Notes: generated by a model not told the origin, from the letters alone. Shown: positions 11,661 through 23,943, numbered from the stretch's first letter. The stretch: DNA of 64,000 nt from Turritopsis dohrnii (GCA_027922465.2 BQMF02000043.1:1054001-1118000); one strand, 5' to 3'. A program made the numbers and translations.

Positions 11661-12055
11661 AGGCCTGGTTCACACTTCACGATTACGACGACTATGGACG
11701 ATTAAAACTCGTCTTAATCGTCGTAATAGCCTAACGTGAACACTTTTGTATCGTCGTAATCGTCATAAATGCTTGGCGTTTACGACGACAAAATATCAAA
11801 AAATTTTTATATTTTATCGTCGTAGTCGCTCTATTGAATTTTACGTCAATTCTATTGTTTTAAGATCGTGAGGGCACCACGTGCTTCAAATTTTACAAAG
11901 AAAGTTCAAACTTAACAAGGGAAAGAAATATCGTGTGTTTGAAACAACTTTGAAATTAGTATTTTGAGATACTTGAGTGTGGCTAAGACCTGTTGATTGG
12001 CAATTACGACGATTGATATTTTTTTAATCGTCGTAATCGTTAGGTCTGAACCAGG
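11661..12055. repeat. MITE with ACGACGATTA words
   Basis: Terminal repeats CCTGGTTCACACTTCACG (left) and CGTTAGGTCTGAACCAGG (right) around several inverted copies of TTACGACGATT/AATCGTCGTAA. The TIR motif is similar in style to Harbinger MITE ends (compare AGGCTGGTTTCCACTT at 40142), but no clean target duplication was found. Confidence 0.6.
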
Positions 12056-12060
12056 TTCTA

Positions 12061-12338
12061 CAGTTGAACTCGAACTCTCAGGGGACAGGGAAAAAAGTTG
12101 GAGATATCGAGATAGGGGTGGGAAGTTTCCTTCGCTCTGATTTTGTGCCATTTTTTTCAAATTTAGAAAAATGGAATTTCATCAAAGCATTCAAAAATGC
12201 AAAAATCACAACCGGAATTCCTGAAAGCTTTGGGGGAAATTTGAGATAATGAGAGAAAATTAGCGAGAGGTTCAGAAATATTGTTCGAGATACTGAAAAG
12301 TTTGAGGTATCGAGGTTCGAGATATCGAGAGTCGGCTG
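12061..12338. repeat. Pogo/Tc1-type MITE
   Basis: Flanked by TA on each side. The left end is CAGTTGAACTCGAACTCTC and the right end, reversed, is CAGCCGACTCTCGATATC. CAGTYGA..CTCGAACCTCGATATCTCGAA ends with TA duplication are typical of pogo/Tigger-like elements. It lies 5 bases from the previous MITE. Confidence 0.7.
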
Positions 12339-12521
12339 TAATTGCAGCATCTTCACAAACATAAACTAAAAGAAATCAAAATTTCAAAAATGTCATCAAC
12401 AGGTCATGATCCTCTTTTCCATACATTAACCATATCATCGAAAACGTCTTTATGTCCATATATTAATAATTTAGTGATACATACCACACATATATACCAT
12501 AGCTTTCATGTGTCATCTAAA

Positions 12522-15500
12522 CTATATCAACGGCAAACCATACACTCTCAACTCATGAACAGATAGAAAGTTTTCTCCCGAATTTCCATCGTCTTTCCAA
12601 TGGATTACATAACGGCCTATTATGTGACCTCCATTACAAACCTCATCATGCACAACTGCATCTCGTAATTGATATGAGAAACACACCGCATTATCTCTAA
12701 ATGTAGTTGGATTATTACCAATTAGCCATTCTACCCGCAGTCCATTATCAACAAACACTCTTTTGTGGTGCAGCCTATACACTGCATATCTTCGTCCTAG
12801 GTCCAATTGCCACCATTGAACTCCGTGAGACTGCCTTGTTCTGGCTTCTGTTGACTCGTCACCATCGATACCCATCGAAGCCAGTTTAGTTCCAGAATAA
12901 TCTGATTTTTGTGAAGCTGTTCCTTGGCTTGTTAAGTCATGTAAGACCAAGACCAAGTCAACTATGAAACGAAAGAAGGCAATTCTTGAGATAACAGTCC
13001 ATGTGGACTTTTCTTCAGTCCCTTACAAAAATGAAACTCAATAGCGCACTCCTTCGTGTCAGTTGAAGGAAATAATGTAGTTGCTTACAAATCCATCCAC
13101 CACTTACCGAAAAATCACTGCGAATAAGTGCATTTCTGTAGAAATACACACATTATTTCATTATTCTCTTCATTGGGATGGCTTTTTGACGATCTTGTCC
13201 GTCTGGGTTCATTTTCAATTTGTAGGTGATTAGGAAAAATAAAAACATTTAATTTCGCTGGTAATAAAATTTAAAAACAATTTTAAGGTCAAAGTCATCA
13301 ACTTTAAGCCTCGCTTTCACTGATCATTTTAACGTTTAAAACGCAGCGGTCTTAAGCCTCAAAACGGCTTTAAGACTTAAAACAAATATCAAACATTTTA
13401 CTGTTTTAAGATGTTTGTTGCTCATGTGAAAACATAAATTGAACAGTATTAAGGCTTAAAATATGTTTTAAGTCTTAAAATAAAATATCAAATTTTTTGA
13501 TATTTTTGTCTTAACGCTTAAAACACTTTAATTGTTTGAATGAGTTACGTCAATTCCTAGGAGACAGAAACATTCGAATAATGAAAAAATTGTGATATTG
13601 GTTCGCAAAGATGAGCCTTCTGACGCTGTAATTTGTTTTGTTTTAAATCACTCGCCCCACTCAAGGCCGAAGCCACTACAAGGAGTGGAGCTACATATTC
13701 CGGATGTTCATCACAGCGTTAATCTCCCCGACTAGCCTTCATTTTCTCTGAAATACATCAGGGAATCGAGCCAGTTGCAGTACCTCCAGGAGTCGTGACT
13801 TTTTCAACACCCGACCTCAGCGGGGTTTGAACCCTCAATATTGAGCTCCTAAGCTCAATGCTTTAACCACTAAGCCACTACTGATATATCTATATATCTG
13901 ATATATCTATATATATATCATATCTGTATTAAGCCACTAATTTAGGACCAAAAAATGGATAAAATGGATAAAAGGTGTTCTTACCAGTCTGGTGACATTC
14001 TCATAAAGTGAAAAAAGTATTTACGGTCAAATAGTTCTAAAAAAATCCTTAACTCTTCCTTTCTTAGCATAACTTTCTCAACCAGAATCTTTTCACTTTT
14101 CTTTTCTTTGTCGCATTCCTTTCCTTGTAAATATCGTCATACAGAATTGCTAATGAAATTGTCAAAGCTTCATGTTGCTTGCTGAAGACCACCATTTTTA
14201 TTTATGATGTTTTTCATATCTGTATTAAAACAGTTTAGATCAATGATTTTTGATATCCATTTTATTGGTTAAATCACTGTTTTAAGCCCTAAGATCAATG
14301 ATTGTTTTAAGGTTATTGTCACTACAAAATAGAAAAATGTATTTTAAGGCTTAAGATCGCTGCGTTTTAAGGGTTAAAATGATCAGTGAAAACCAGGCTT
14401 TAAATTTCACTTTAAGAGCAGTTTGATTGAATGATTAGGAAGATTCGTAAAATCGATGCGCCTGTTACACGAAAAAAATCGGAATTTGTTTTAAGACTGT
14501 TCAACTATAAAGTTACTTCAGAGATTTAAAGCCTTTCCTTGTATCAAAAGAAGCATAATTACTTTTCACACTTATTTAAAGTGTTGATGTGAAATTTCTG
14601 ATGACATTGTAAGGAAAAATTCACGAACAACTCTACTAAGTTGTATATAATTCCCTACAAATCTACAGAAAAATAGTTTCGTGTAAACGAAACATGAATT
14701 TTCCGAACCCCGCTAATTGAGTACACATTTCCCACTAAACTATACAGTGGTTTCGTACCAATGGAATATTTTCATGCAAGTTATTTATTGCGATGGAGAC
14801 GCACAATTCAAGAATGTCCAGAGTGCAGGTATTGATTGCCAAGGACCTTATGGTAATGCTTTTGAGAATTCAAACAAAATAAACATATATATATATCCAA
14901 AAAATTTATTACTTCAGAATATTTTTGAATATCATAATTACGTTCTGGCTGAAATCTTTGAAGATGTTGAGCGACAGGCTGACGCGCATGGACAATTTTT
15001 GTGCCATATGCGACAAAATGACAGAATTTTTACTTTGCGTTGCAGAGCTTTCCAATTCCGTCATAAAGTTTTCTGTTGCTCACATTATTGGAAAGTAATT
15101 TCTTACACTTGGCATGAATTTATTAAGTTATACGCTGAATTAAAATTGCAGATTGGCTTCTCTTTAATTCAGTTGAGAAAAAAGACTTGCATACTTACCA
15201 CATTCGTAAAACGGACTATCGCATGTATCGTAACACATTTTGTCAGTTGGACAAGGCTGGGATGTCCGACAGAATGGTCCCCTCTAAGGAAATGAGAAAA
15301 AAGGAGACAGTATAGAGTTACTTCGAATCTTCGAATTCAAACTATGATATTTAGTTTACTGAGCTAATTTTCCGATCAAAAACGTTGTACGTTTGGATGC
15401 AAAACAGTTCCAACGTTGAATAAGATATCATGAAGTGTTCGCACAATTTATTATTACATTAGATATAAAATAATCCCCGGTAATGTTAAAAAATTCTAGA

Positions 15501-16002
15501 AGCCTTCTAAGTCGGTGTCAGGACAATTCCCGCCCAGAAAATTGCAATTTCCAAAATGCTTATATAGTATGGTTTCATCTGATGTATGATGGAAATGCAT
15601 GATGGGAACTTTTGCCACACGCATTTCATATTTGTTTTAAATCGGAAATATGCATTGAGGTCTCAAAATCTATCAACCTTAAAGATATATTTGTACCTGC
15701 AACTCAGATTCAAAGCCTGTTTCGTAGACCTTCCAATTACCATCGACTGTCATCTCATCGGTAAAAGGTCCGTAATGCTTCATCAGATGGCAAATTGATT
15801 CTTGAGAGTTATAGTTGATGATGATGATAGATGATGTATTATACATTTAGTACCTGTTCCAACATCGTTAATTACCTTCGTCAAGTTGCCGACACGATAA
15901 AAGCCATCTTCGTTTTTGGAGAAATTTCCGTGTCTTTTACAAGGTAGTCGTGTGATGTAGCATTGAGAAATTTGTGCAAATGCCACAATGTTGATCAAAA
16001 AC
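12522..16002 (-). CDS. Secreted-type Cys-rich protein with F5/8C (discoidin/fucolectin-like) domain, 4 exons, 5' partial
   Basis: Four minus-strand exons have matching phases: 16002-15854, 15800-15697, 15283-15199 and 12961-12522, each with AG before and GT after (donors GTACTA, GTACAA, GTAAGT). The first starts LINIVAFAQISQCYITRLPC, like the end of a signal peptide. Exons 2-3 give CHLMKHYGPF, DGNWKVYETGFE and the cysteine-rich CRTSQPCPTDKMCYDTC. The last exon gives GIDGDEST, WWQLDLGRRYAVYRL, LRVEWLIGNN, GRYVIHW and FLSVHELRVYG before the stop, the core pattern of F5/8-type-C/fucolectin-like domains that bind sugars or membranes extracellularly. The F-type lectin fucose triad is not obvious. 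The first exon with the start codon is missing; a long MITE-A lies just upstream. Ligand and partner are unknown. Confidence 0.72.
13106..13206. repeat. MITE-B copy 6, in the last intron of the discoidin-like gene
   Basis: AAAAATCACTGCGAATAAGTG at the left and TTTTTGACGATCTTGTCCG at the right; terminal repeats eroded. Confidence 0.6.
13308..14398. mobile_element. TTTAA-flanked TIR element carrying a SINE
   Basis: Long inverted ends: GCCTCGCTTTCACTGATC (left) mirrors GATCAGTGAAAACCAGGC (right), and homology continues inward through AAAACGCAGCG and TTAAGCC. TTTAA sits immediately outside both ends as a target duplication. The interior repeats TTTTAAG/CTTAAAA words. No coding frame. It sits in the intron between exons 3 and 4 of the minus-strand gene. 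Confidence 0.75.
13632..13885 (-). repeat. tRNA-derived SINE (SINE-2)
   Basis: Read on the minus strand it begins AGTAGTGGCTTAGTGGTTAA (A-box-like) and has GGGTTCAAACCCC (B-box-like) about 35 bases on, followed by a non-tRNA body ending near GGCCTTGAGTGGGGCGAGTG. This is the layout of a tRNA-derived SINE with Pol III internal promoter. A TATATC-rich tract (13886-13925) flanks its head. Confidence 0.7.
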
Positions 16003-16073
16003 CTAAAGTCAAAAAAATATCATCAGATTTTTGTTCTACAACACTGTCCTAATGAATGTGTTTTCGCTGATCT

Positions 16074-16985
16074 CAGTAAGCACAAAGACATTGTTTCGAC
16101 GTTGTTTCGACGTCGTGTTCCATTGTCGCCTCACGGTCGTTTAATGGTCGATATGGAAACAGCAAAACAACGTCGGATTTTGACGTAAAAACGTCGATTA
16201 AAAAAAAACAAAAATGACGTTGTACGGATGTTGTGCAACGGTCAAAAGACCGAAAACAAGTTTCATTGACGTTGTAGCATGGTCAAATTAACGACGAAGG
16301 GTAATGAAAACAAATGAATGTCACCAGCGGAATCGAACTCTGACACTACACTCTGAACCCTGATCGTACACTACGGCGCCTTGGAATGCGCTAATGTATT
16401 TGACTAATATCAAAATCACCAACTTAATTTCGAGTAGGTTAAGATGGAAAAGAACGAAATAACAAAATGAATAAACAAATGCAATATAATTTTTGCTTGC
16501 TTTTTAAAACATCGTTTTAAACTGTTGGCTGTGTACAGTTCATGAACCATCGTTTTTCGTCTGTTTCTTAATCTTGGATTATATTAATTCATTCAGGCAT
16601 TCTTCTATATTTTGATAATGAATAGATAATAGTAGATACATTTTTCATGGTTTAAAGATGATTACCTTACGAACTAAATTGCATGCAGAATGACGGAATA
16701 TAAAATGCAACGTTCTTTTGACGTCGAAGGAACGTCAGAATTGAATTTAAAGCAAATAAATGATTTTAATAGCATCAATTACAAAATTATAGTATATACC
16801 GCCCTATTCAAAGTATAAGCTTTCAACCATTGTAGGATTTTAAAATGTTTTTTTGTTTTGTTTTTCAGTTCGCAATTAGTTGCGACCAGCCCCGACGTTT
16901 TCTTGGCGTCGGTTAATGGTCGTTCTTGGTTACGATGTTAGAAAGACCATAAAACCACGTTGTATTGACGTCGTGTGTTAAATGT
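16074..16985 (-). repeat. MITE-A copy 3, long form with tRNA-like core
   Basis: Starts CAGTAAGCACAAAGAC and ends GACGTCGTGTGTTAA, the reverse orientation of the copy at 55344-56126. Outer 200-bp arms are full of GACGTC/AACGTT. Inside, on the minus strand, a tRNA-like segment (about 16390-16315) has GTAGTGTA and GAGTTCGATTCC, and a unique AT-rich spacer is shared with the other long copy. It lies immediately upstream of the discoidin-like gene's first visible exon. Confidence 0.75.
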
Positions 16986-17857
16986 GATGGTTTAAGGGAT
17001 CAAGAATGTGGAAAATATTAAGCTGCCCTGTTGCTAACTCTGTTTGTGTATGACGTACAACAGATCTGTTGGAAACATCTAACAATGGTGTTTCTGAGTT
17101 GATAAAGCAATTAGTGGCAGTAGCAAATATTCAAATGAAAACTTTGAGGGCCAAAGGGGAGAAAGGTACACAGCGCTTGGGTACAGATAGAAAGAGTTTT
17201 CTCTTCTTGTTAACGGTCTGAATACTGTTTGCCAAGAAATATAGTCCGATGGCTGCTATAGTACCACACTTTTTTGTGGTTTCCCCGGCGCTCCTGAAAC
17301 CCCTTGAGAACCCGGTGGAAACATTGATTTTCACGTCCATTTGTACTCACATCCAGAGCAGTTCTCCAAGGTTAGCCAAACATCATTACCTCTGTATAAC
17401 CATCTTACCCCGCCACGTTTTGATGTAAAAGTCTGACGAAAATTATTAGAAAATCTTGTTGCACTTAGGGGGAAAATAAACAACATAATAACATTAAGTT
17501 CGTTTTAACTTGAGATTTAATGTCAACTGTGTCCCCAGTAATTTACAAATCCTATTGGATTTTTTCACACCTTTAGGAATTACCTGTTGCGTATTACCTT
17601 TTTCTTTAGTATTTAGTTTCGTGTTACGTTGCTATTGGATTTACGCAAAAGATATCTCTTATCTTCTGGGTATAATAATAGGGTTGAAAGGCAGTAAACA
17701 TGTCAATCGTTTCGATGTTTCCATTTTTTATTATTTTGTTGTTTGGTTGTGTTTCGCACGTTCTTGTACAAGAGGTAGATAATATATCAAAGGTCGGAAT
17801 GTTTTACTTGACACTGCCAAATTTTAACCAAATTTCAAACCAATTAGTTTAACCGTC
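16986..17857. other. Unassigned DNA
   Basis: Two plus/minus frames without family signal. A minus-strand phrase near 17330-17290 reads GSQGVSGAPGKP, four collagen-like Gly-X-Y triplets, but a stop follows at once; too short to call. Confidence 0.35.
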
Positions 17858-18900
17858 ACAGAATAATCCAATCCCTATCGACAAGGATGGTTTTAAAAAT
17901 TACTTTGATGTTTTGAGAAATAGCAACCACACCACTTCACACAAAGTAAAACAACACAACATGACACACACACCCTTCTCCACATCTATAAGAACACATA
18001 CGCCTTCCACGTCTAGATACACAACAATGTCCCTAAGTATACCTTCAGGCACACACTTACGCCGCACCACACAACTTGCATTCCCATTTAAACATTCACG
18101 TCAATAAAATCCAAACCAAATGCAAACCGAACCACCATTTTTAATCGAACCACCATTTCTAACACAAGGATTACGTCAATGGAATCCAAATCGAACGTCA
18201 TTCGAATTTCGCACCATAGACACGGCGACACAAACAAAAAACAACAGAAAGCTTTAGTCTCTCGATAAAACAGACGCACAAAGCACAGCAACGAAAACGT
18301 AAGTTCTTTATTCAATGACTCGTCTCCCAATCATCCCAAGTCACCCATAGTATATACAAGAACCCCTGCCAAAAGTATGAGTAGTTCGTAGAGCTGATAG
18401 ACCGTGGTACCATAGGTCACCAGAAACGAACTGACATTGTGCAAATGTAGGTGTCAGCTCCTGATGAAGGACCTACAATTCTGCCTTTGTCTTGGCAAAC
18501 CCATACACGCGCTTTTTTCGACACATCCTTGTACATACTATGAAAGACTTCTCTCATTTTATTGCACATTTCTTTTATTGCACATTATTATAATTTCTTA
18601 TTTGACAATATAGTTTCTAATTTACTAATAAACGACACATCTACCTTGTACGTCACACTGAAACAAATCACCATTGACAAGGACACAAGAACAAGAACAA
18701 GACAATGCACCCCACTATACACTTATATTGCACCACACTCCCTGCACCAACACAACACCACGACTCTCCACGCTTCCTATCTGTGAGACCAATTTTCACT
18801 TCACACCCTGTAATTTATACACAGTTCACCTAATTCACACTTTCTCTCTAAGGCAGTCACTGCTTATGCTGCAACGCCACTCTCGAAAAATAATAACAGA
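17858..18900. other. CA-rich insertion between two copies of a LINE segment
   Basis: The sequence CAGAATAATCCAATCCCTAT and about 50 further bases occur at 17858-17930 and again at 18892-18960. The intervening roughly 0.97 kb is rich in CACAC/ACCAC on the plus strand and has no recognised coding. It may be an insertion with partial duplication of LINE sequence. Confidence 0.5.
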
Positions 18901-19115
18901 ATAATCCAATCCCTATCGACAAGGATGGTTTCAAAAATAGCGATACTAGAAATAACAACTGTATTTTAAGATTACCGAAAATAAAACGAGAATATTATCG
19001 TGGTTCTTTTGAATATTCTGGTGCAAAATCATATAATGAGTTAAATATTGATGTCAGAAAAACGGAAATTTATTTAGAATTTAAAAAGTTATTACTTGAT
19101 ATTTTCCATTAGATT
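18896..19115 (+). pseudogene. LINE ORF2 C-terminal fragment
   Basis: The plus frame reads NNPIPIDKDGF, RNNNCILRLPKIKREYYRGS, FEYSGAKSYNEL, DVRKTEIYLEFKKLL, then a stop. This is the C-terminal tail seen after the reverse transcriptase of CR1/jockey-like LINEs (R..LP..K....SF.YSGA..WN.LP.DIR....F...L). The RT itself is absent upstream, so the copy is 5'-truncated or interrupted. The following 150 bases to a (TA)n patch at about 19295 would be its 3' UTR. Confidence 0.6.
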
Positions 19116-19872
19116 TTTTATCACATCTTCTTCTTCTCAATTGCATTATTTCGAAGTATGATATTTAATTTTGTTCTGGAATATTTTCAATTTTACTTTT
19201 CTTGGTATCCTACACCTTTTACTAGTCTGCTAATCTGTTTTTAATTTTTCTCGAATATCTATAATAATTTTTATCGTGCCATTGTAAGTATATATATATA
19301 TTAAAGGGGAAGTCTACTTTTAAAATCGAAATTTAGTTTTTTGTACCATTTGGCAGACTTTCAAAAATGATGAAAGTCAGTTTTTAAATTTTCAAAAAAT
19401 AACTTTTTGTTCACGAGATATCGCTGTTTAAAGTTTTTGCTCAAAACTTTATCTCCATGAAAACGTGACATCACAACGTGCAAGAATAAATTGCTGACAT
19501 ATAAACATATAAATAACTCAGGGAATTATAATGATGCAGCGTTTAATTTAAGTGATTTGTTACCTACTGGTGTTTCTCACTATACATTCAAAATTCTAGC
19601 AGTGCATCACTAAACGTTTCTGAGCTATTTACATTCTCATATGTCAGCAATATATGTAAACACAGGGCCTCCATTGATAGCAGTTATTTTTTATAATTGG
19701 AGGTAGTTACCCTGTGTAAATATGATTTAAATAAATTTTAAAAAAATCTTTTACTTTTCCTACCAGAATATAAATGTTGTTAACACTATCGTTGCTTTGC
19801 TAAACTTCATCTAATGATAATGCCAAATCATTAAAGGATGTTGCCATGAACGCTTAACAAAATTTTATAGTC
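19116..19872. other. Non-coding, with an imperfect inverted repeat
   Basis: After the LINE tail, AAAGGGGAAGTCTACTTTTA starts an AT-rich segment. TTGCTGACATATAAACATATA (19490) pairs with TCATATGTCAGCAA (19637), suggesting a MITE-like fold, but outer ends are not clear. Confidence 0.4.
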
Positions 19873-20495
19873 AACGTGTCTATGAACACAGAGGTGATGA
19901 ACCAACGCCATCCAAAGATACAGTTTGAATGCTGTGCAGTCTAAGCTAGACTCGATGTTAGTAAATTTCTTCATTGAGTTGAAAAATTTGATCGGCTACG
20001 TGTCTAAGAACACAGAGGTGATAAGCCAACGCCATTCAAAGATACAGTGTGAATGCTGTGCAGTCTAAGCTGGACTCGATGCTAGTAAATTTCTTCATTG
20101 AGTTGAAAAATTTGATCGGCTACGTGTCTAAGAACACAGAGGTGATAAGCCAACGCCATTCAAAGATACAGTGTAAATGCTGTGCAGTCTAAGCTGGACT
20201 CGATGTTAGTAAATTTCTTCATTCAGTTGAAAAATTTGATCGGCTACGTGTCTAAGAACACAGAGGTGATAAGCCAACGCCATTCAAAGATACAGTGTGA
20301 ATGCTGTGCAGTCTAAGCTGGACTCGATGCTAGTAAATTTCTTCATTGAGTTGAAAAATTTGATCGGCTACGTGTCTAAGAACACAGAGGTGATAAGCCA
20401 ACGCCATTCAAAGATACAGTGTAAATGCTGTGCAGTCTAAGCTGGACTCGATGTTAGTAAATTTCTTCATTCAGTTGAAAAATTTGATCGGCTAT
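19873..20495. repeat. 124-bp tandem repeat, five copies, dimeric pattern
   Basis: ACGTGTCTAAGAACACAGAGG recurs at 19997, 20121, 20245 and 20369, exactly 124 bases apart, with a diverged first copy at 19873. Units 2 and 4 share GTGTGAATGC, GATGCTAG and CATTGAG; units 3 and 5 share GTGTAAATGC, GATGTTAG and CATTCAG. The array therefore grew by duplicating a 248-bp dimer. Confidence 0.92.
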
Positions 20496-23205
20496 GTATT
20501 ATTAATATTATTATTGTTATTTTTATTTTGTTATAACATTACGCATTTGTTTAAATTTTACGGTCAAGTTCTTCTTATAGTTGCGCGTAAAACCATGTAG
20601 AGGCGAGAGGCACTTTATTCACGATTAGCATAGCATAGTACTCCTAAAGTGTTTTTTTTTACGTAATTATCTCCAAAACAAATAAAGAAATTGCATCTAC
20701 AAAGACATAGCAGTTTGGATTCTAGCTTATCAATAAAGTTCCTTGTGAACAGAATAATTTATGGATTTGAGGTGTTTATTTGCTTAAAGTATTTCAATTA
20801 GTTTCTGATGAAGATGGAGAATGGAGGAGAATGCACTTTCTTACACTCGCTGACTCTATTAGCCCAAAGTAATTTTCAAGTGTGCTGACTCCTGCAAATT
20901 GTCGCCAATTATTCTACCCCTCCCTACCTATTATTAATATCTATTGCAACGTCCAATCTCCTATTATTGCACCCCTCTTATTATTGAGGACTCCAGAGTA
21001 CAATCGTATAGATACCAAATATTTGACGAATTCAATCACTGAATGCATACTGATTCTGATCCCTTTTTTAGATTTGCTTGGATATAAACATGTTAGAAAA
21101 TAGACATAAAAAATGGCTTTGACCTATAGACACATTCAATGTTATTACTTATGTCATAACATCAACAAACAAATTGTAACTGTGCCTAATGCATCTAATA
21201 GACCACAACTTCGAAGAACTTGACTCACTAACTAAAAACTTTGGTGCTACCTTGACATTTATGACTGAGTAATATGAGAACTTGATGTGGTTGTGCGATA
21301 ATTTTGGAAGCATAAACATGAACTTTGTTGTGTTGGAAGATTTGAGTGTTTGGGTTGTAAATTCACAGCACATGATTAATAAGAGAAACTGGTTATGTAG
21401 ACTGAGATAATGAAACAGCTTCATATTTCTTTTTGTCATAAAAAATAATAAAATTATTAAGTCTTACAGGCTGTATATGCTTAGAATAAGGGAATTGAAT
21501 GGTAAAAAGGAATTGTCGTTAAAATTTCTTATGTTAAGGAAAAAAGATAATTATAGATTGTCTTGTTGTGGAACTTGATGGTGGAATACCTTTGACTGGT
21601 AGGTTTAAAGTAGGGATATATCCTGAAATCAAAATTACATATGGGGAAACAGGAAGAAATGGGCTTATCATAGATGTATACTTTGTTAAGGAATACATTT
21701 TTTTTAGATATTTTTTAAAACATTTTGTAACAATTTTATTCAAAAGACTTTGTAAGTAATAAATGACACTTGTAAATCAAATTATAGAAAATGATAAAAT
21801 TCTATAAAAGTATATTGCAGAAAGCTTTTCGTAACATTTCATAAGTAGAGCACCTAAACAAATACGAGAATGGATCAATGGATAATGGTCATTGAGCCTT
21901 TGTAGAAATAGAGTGAAATAGTGCTGATGGCTTTCGAAGTAAATAAAGGCATGTTAACTTGGGTACTTTTCCTTTATCTATCCTTTATCTATCCCTGAAA
22001 AGTGACTGTTTGAATTCTTTGTTTCATAGCTAAATGACAAAAGTTTAATTTTACATGTAGCTTCCTTAGTGGGAAGAGGTCCATTTGATCGTCAAAATGT
22101 CGGATGATGACGTCACTTGCATTGACTAAAGTCCTTTTGTTTCCTATTGTAGCACTTTTTGACTTTCTGACTTTCTGACTTTCACTTTCAAATAGTCTTA
22201 CCAAAGTGTGTACGAACGACGATTTTTACTTTTCAAAATAAAGATTTCACTAAACGTCAGTCATCACGTGACTTCTTATTATCACAAGTTTCAGCCTTGT
22301 CGGAGGTAAAACAATTGAAATGCTCTATGATGGAGTTCACTTGAGACTCGCTGCAGCATTGGACAGCATTGTCATAAAAATTAACCCTCCTGCGTAGTGT
22401 TTCTCCTTTCTTGCCAAGCAAACGTAGAACAGGTTTTTGTAGAAATCCCTCGACCGACTACTTCTGTGTTCTGAATCATTCACATCGTAATGTGTCGATA
22501 GCCTTACTCGTCTCGTAACTTGGATGATAATATGAGGTGCTTCTTTAGGTGCGCTTTTTAGCGAGTGCTGAGCAGTTTTTGGCTTCCTAAATGACTGCCT
22601 TGTCGGGATACATAAAGTATGCATTATACCAGGCCCTGAATCGACCTTAAGCTTAATAATAGGTTTTTAAAAATCAAAAATTTCGGACGGAAAATCTTTA
22701 AGACAAAATTAGTCCCATCGTTTTTCCTGTCGAAATGATTTCGTTGTTAATGTATAGTGTTTTGCTTCCCTAAGTTGCATTGTATACGCTGTCAATATAC
22801 CAATACCAATACTGCAAAGGAGGAAGAAGACACAAAGGGCTTTGGACTCCTTGTGTGGCACCAAAAAGTCTTAAAAGGTTATCACGTTGCTACAACCGAA
22901 GAGCTTCTAAATCTTTTAGGTTTTCTTCTTCTTGCGTTAAACATTTTACTGGTAGACATGTAAAGCCGGCATAACGATAGAAACACTAATTCAAGAATCT
23001 AAATCATAAACTCTGAATGCGAATTCTTGTCGATACTTTTATCTTTCGCATATGCACATTGACGCTTTGTATTTTTGTACTTTAATCATCGGGGAAGATT
23101 TTATTGGCAGAATATACAGATTTGTTGCTAATTTCTCTAGCTTTCAAATCTTTGCGTTTATGTTGCGTTGAAATCATCGACTCAAGAACAATGGAAATTA
23201 ATACT
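20496..23205. other. Unassigned 2.7-kb AT-rich stretch
   Basis: Several short frames on both strands show no family motifs. A TGACTTTC tandem (about 22156-22187) is the only structured item. I see no gene I can support. Confidence 0.35.
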
Positions 23206-23207
23206 TG

Positions 23208-23319
23208 CCCAGTAGGCAAAATTGTCACTGCAACAGAGAGCATATTAATTGATGTAGAATGTATATTTCTATATAATTGTACTTCATTGCAGTGTTTTTT
23301 TGGAAAATTTGCCCACTGG
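23208..23319. repeat. MITE-B copy 7
   Basis: CCCAGTAGGCAAAATTGTC at the left and AAAATTTGCCCACTGG at the right; well-preserved terminal repeats. Confidence 0.75.
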
Positions 23320-23516
23320 TATGAACTTGCATTAATACGCCAACATTATCCATTCATACGAAATCGCAATGTTCGTGGCAAAAAAAACGTTATCCAACAT
23401 AAATATTAACCTTAAATGTCACTGACGATAACGGCACTGACGGTAACGGCACAACGTTAAAATTACAAGCCGCCAACATGCCCGTAGTCTAGAAATGCGC
23501 ATTTATTATGATATTT

Positions 23517-23629
23517 CCAGCGGGCAAAATCGTCAAAAAATCACTGCGATGAAAAGCATTATTATTATGCTGCGTATATTTCTATGGAACTGCACTCCTC
23601 CACAGTGCTTTTCCAACAAATTTGGGCCA
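23517..23629. repeat. MITE-B copy 8
   Basis: CAGCGGGCAAAATCGTCAAA, CACTGCGATGAAAAGC inside, and AACAAATTTGGGCC at the right. Confidence 0.7.
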
Positions 23630-23943
23630 GAGAAGAAAAAACTTTATCCTATTTTATTATCGGCTCCTGAAGATTCCAAGCAAAACTACAGACTTCAGAC
23701 AACTAAGAAAACAGAAGATTTCTTATCGAAGGAGATAATAGGTAATCTCTCGATAATCTCTTGAGCGATAAATGTTCGCGCTACCTGATAGTTGGAATAT
23801 ATGTATTGAATGCAGTAGGTGTGGTACAGTCGGTTTTCGTTATTGTTTGCGACAAACCAATCACAGAATAATTTTTTGGGTAGCCTTATTTTTGAAACAC
23901 ACTGTATAGGTAATTGACTAATTATCGTACGTGATATAAAAAT

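Noticed and set aside
17285..17340. Collagen gene exon (GSQGVSGAPGKP on minus)
   Set aside because: Only four Gly-X-Y triplets before a stop and no splice context that I could support.
18440..18480. Possible hammerhead ribozyme core (CTGATGA at about 18461)
   Set aside because: No GAAA partner and no stem II or III can be drawn; it is also far from the Penelope-like relic that might carry one.
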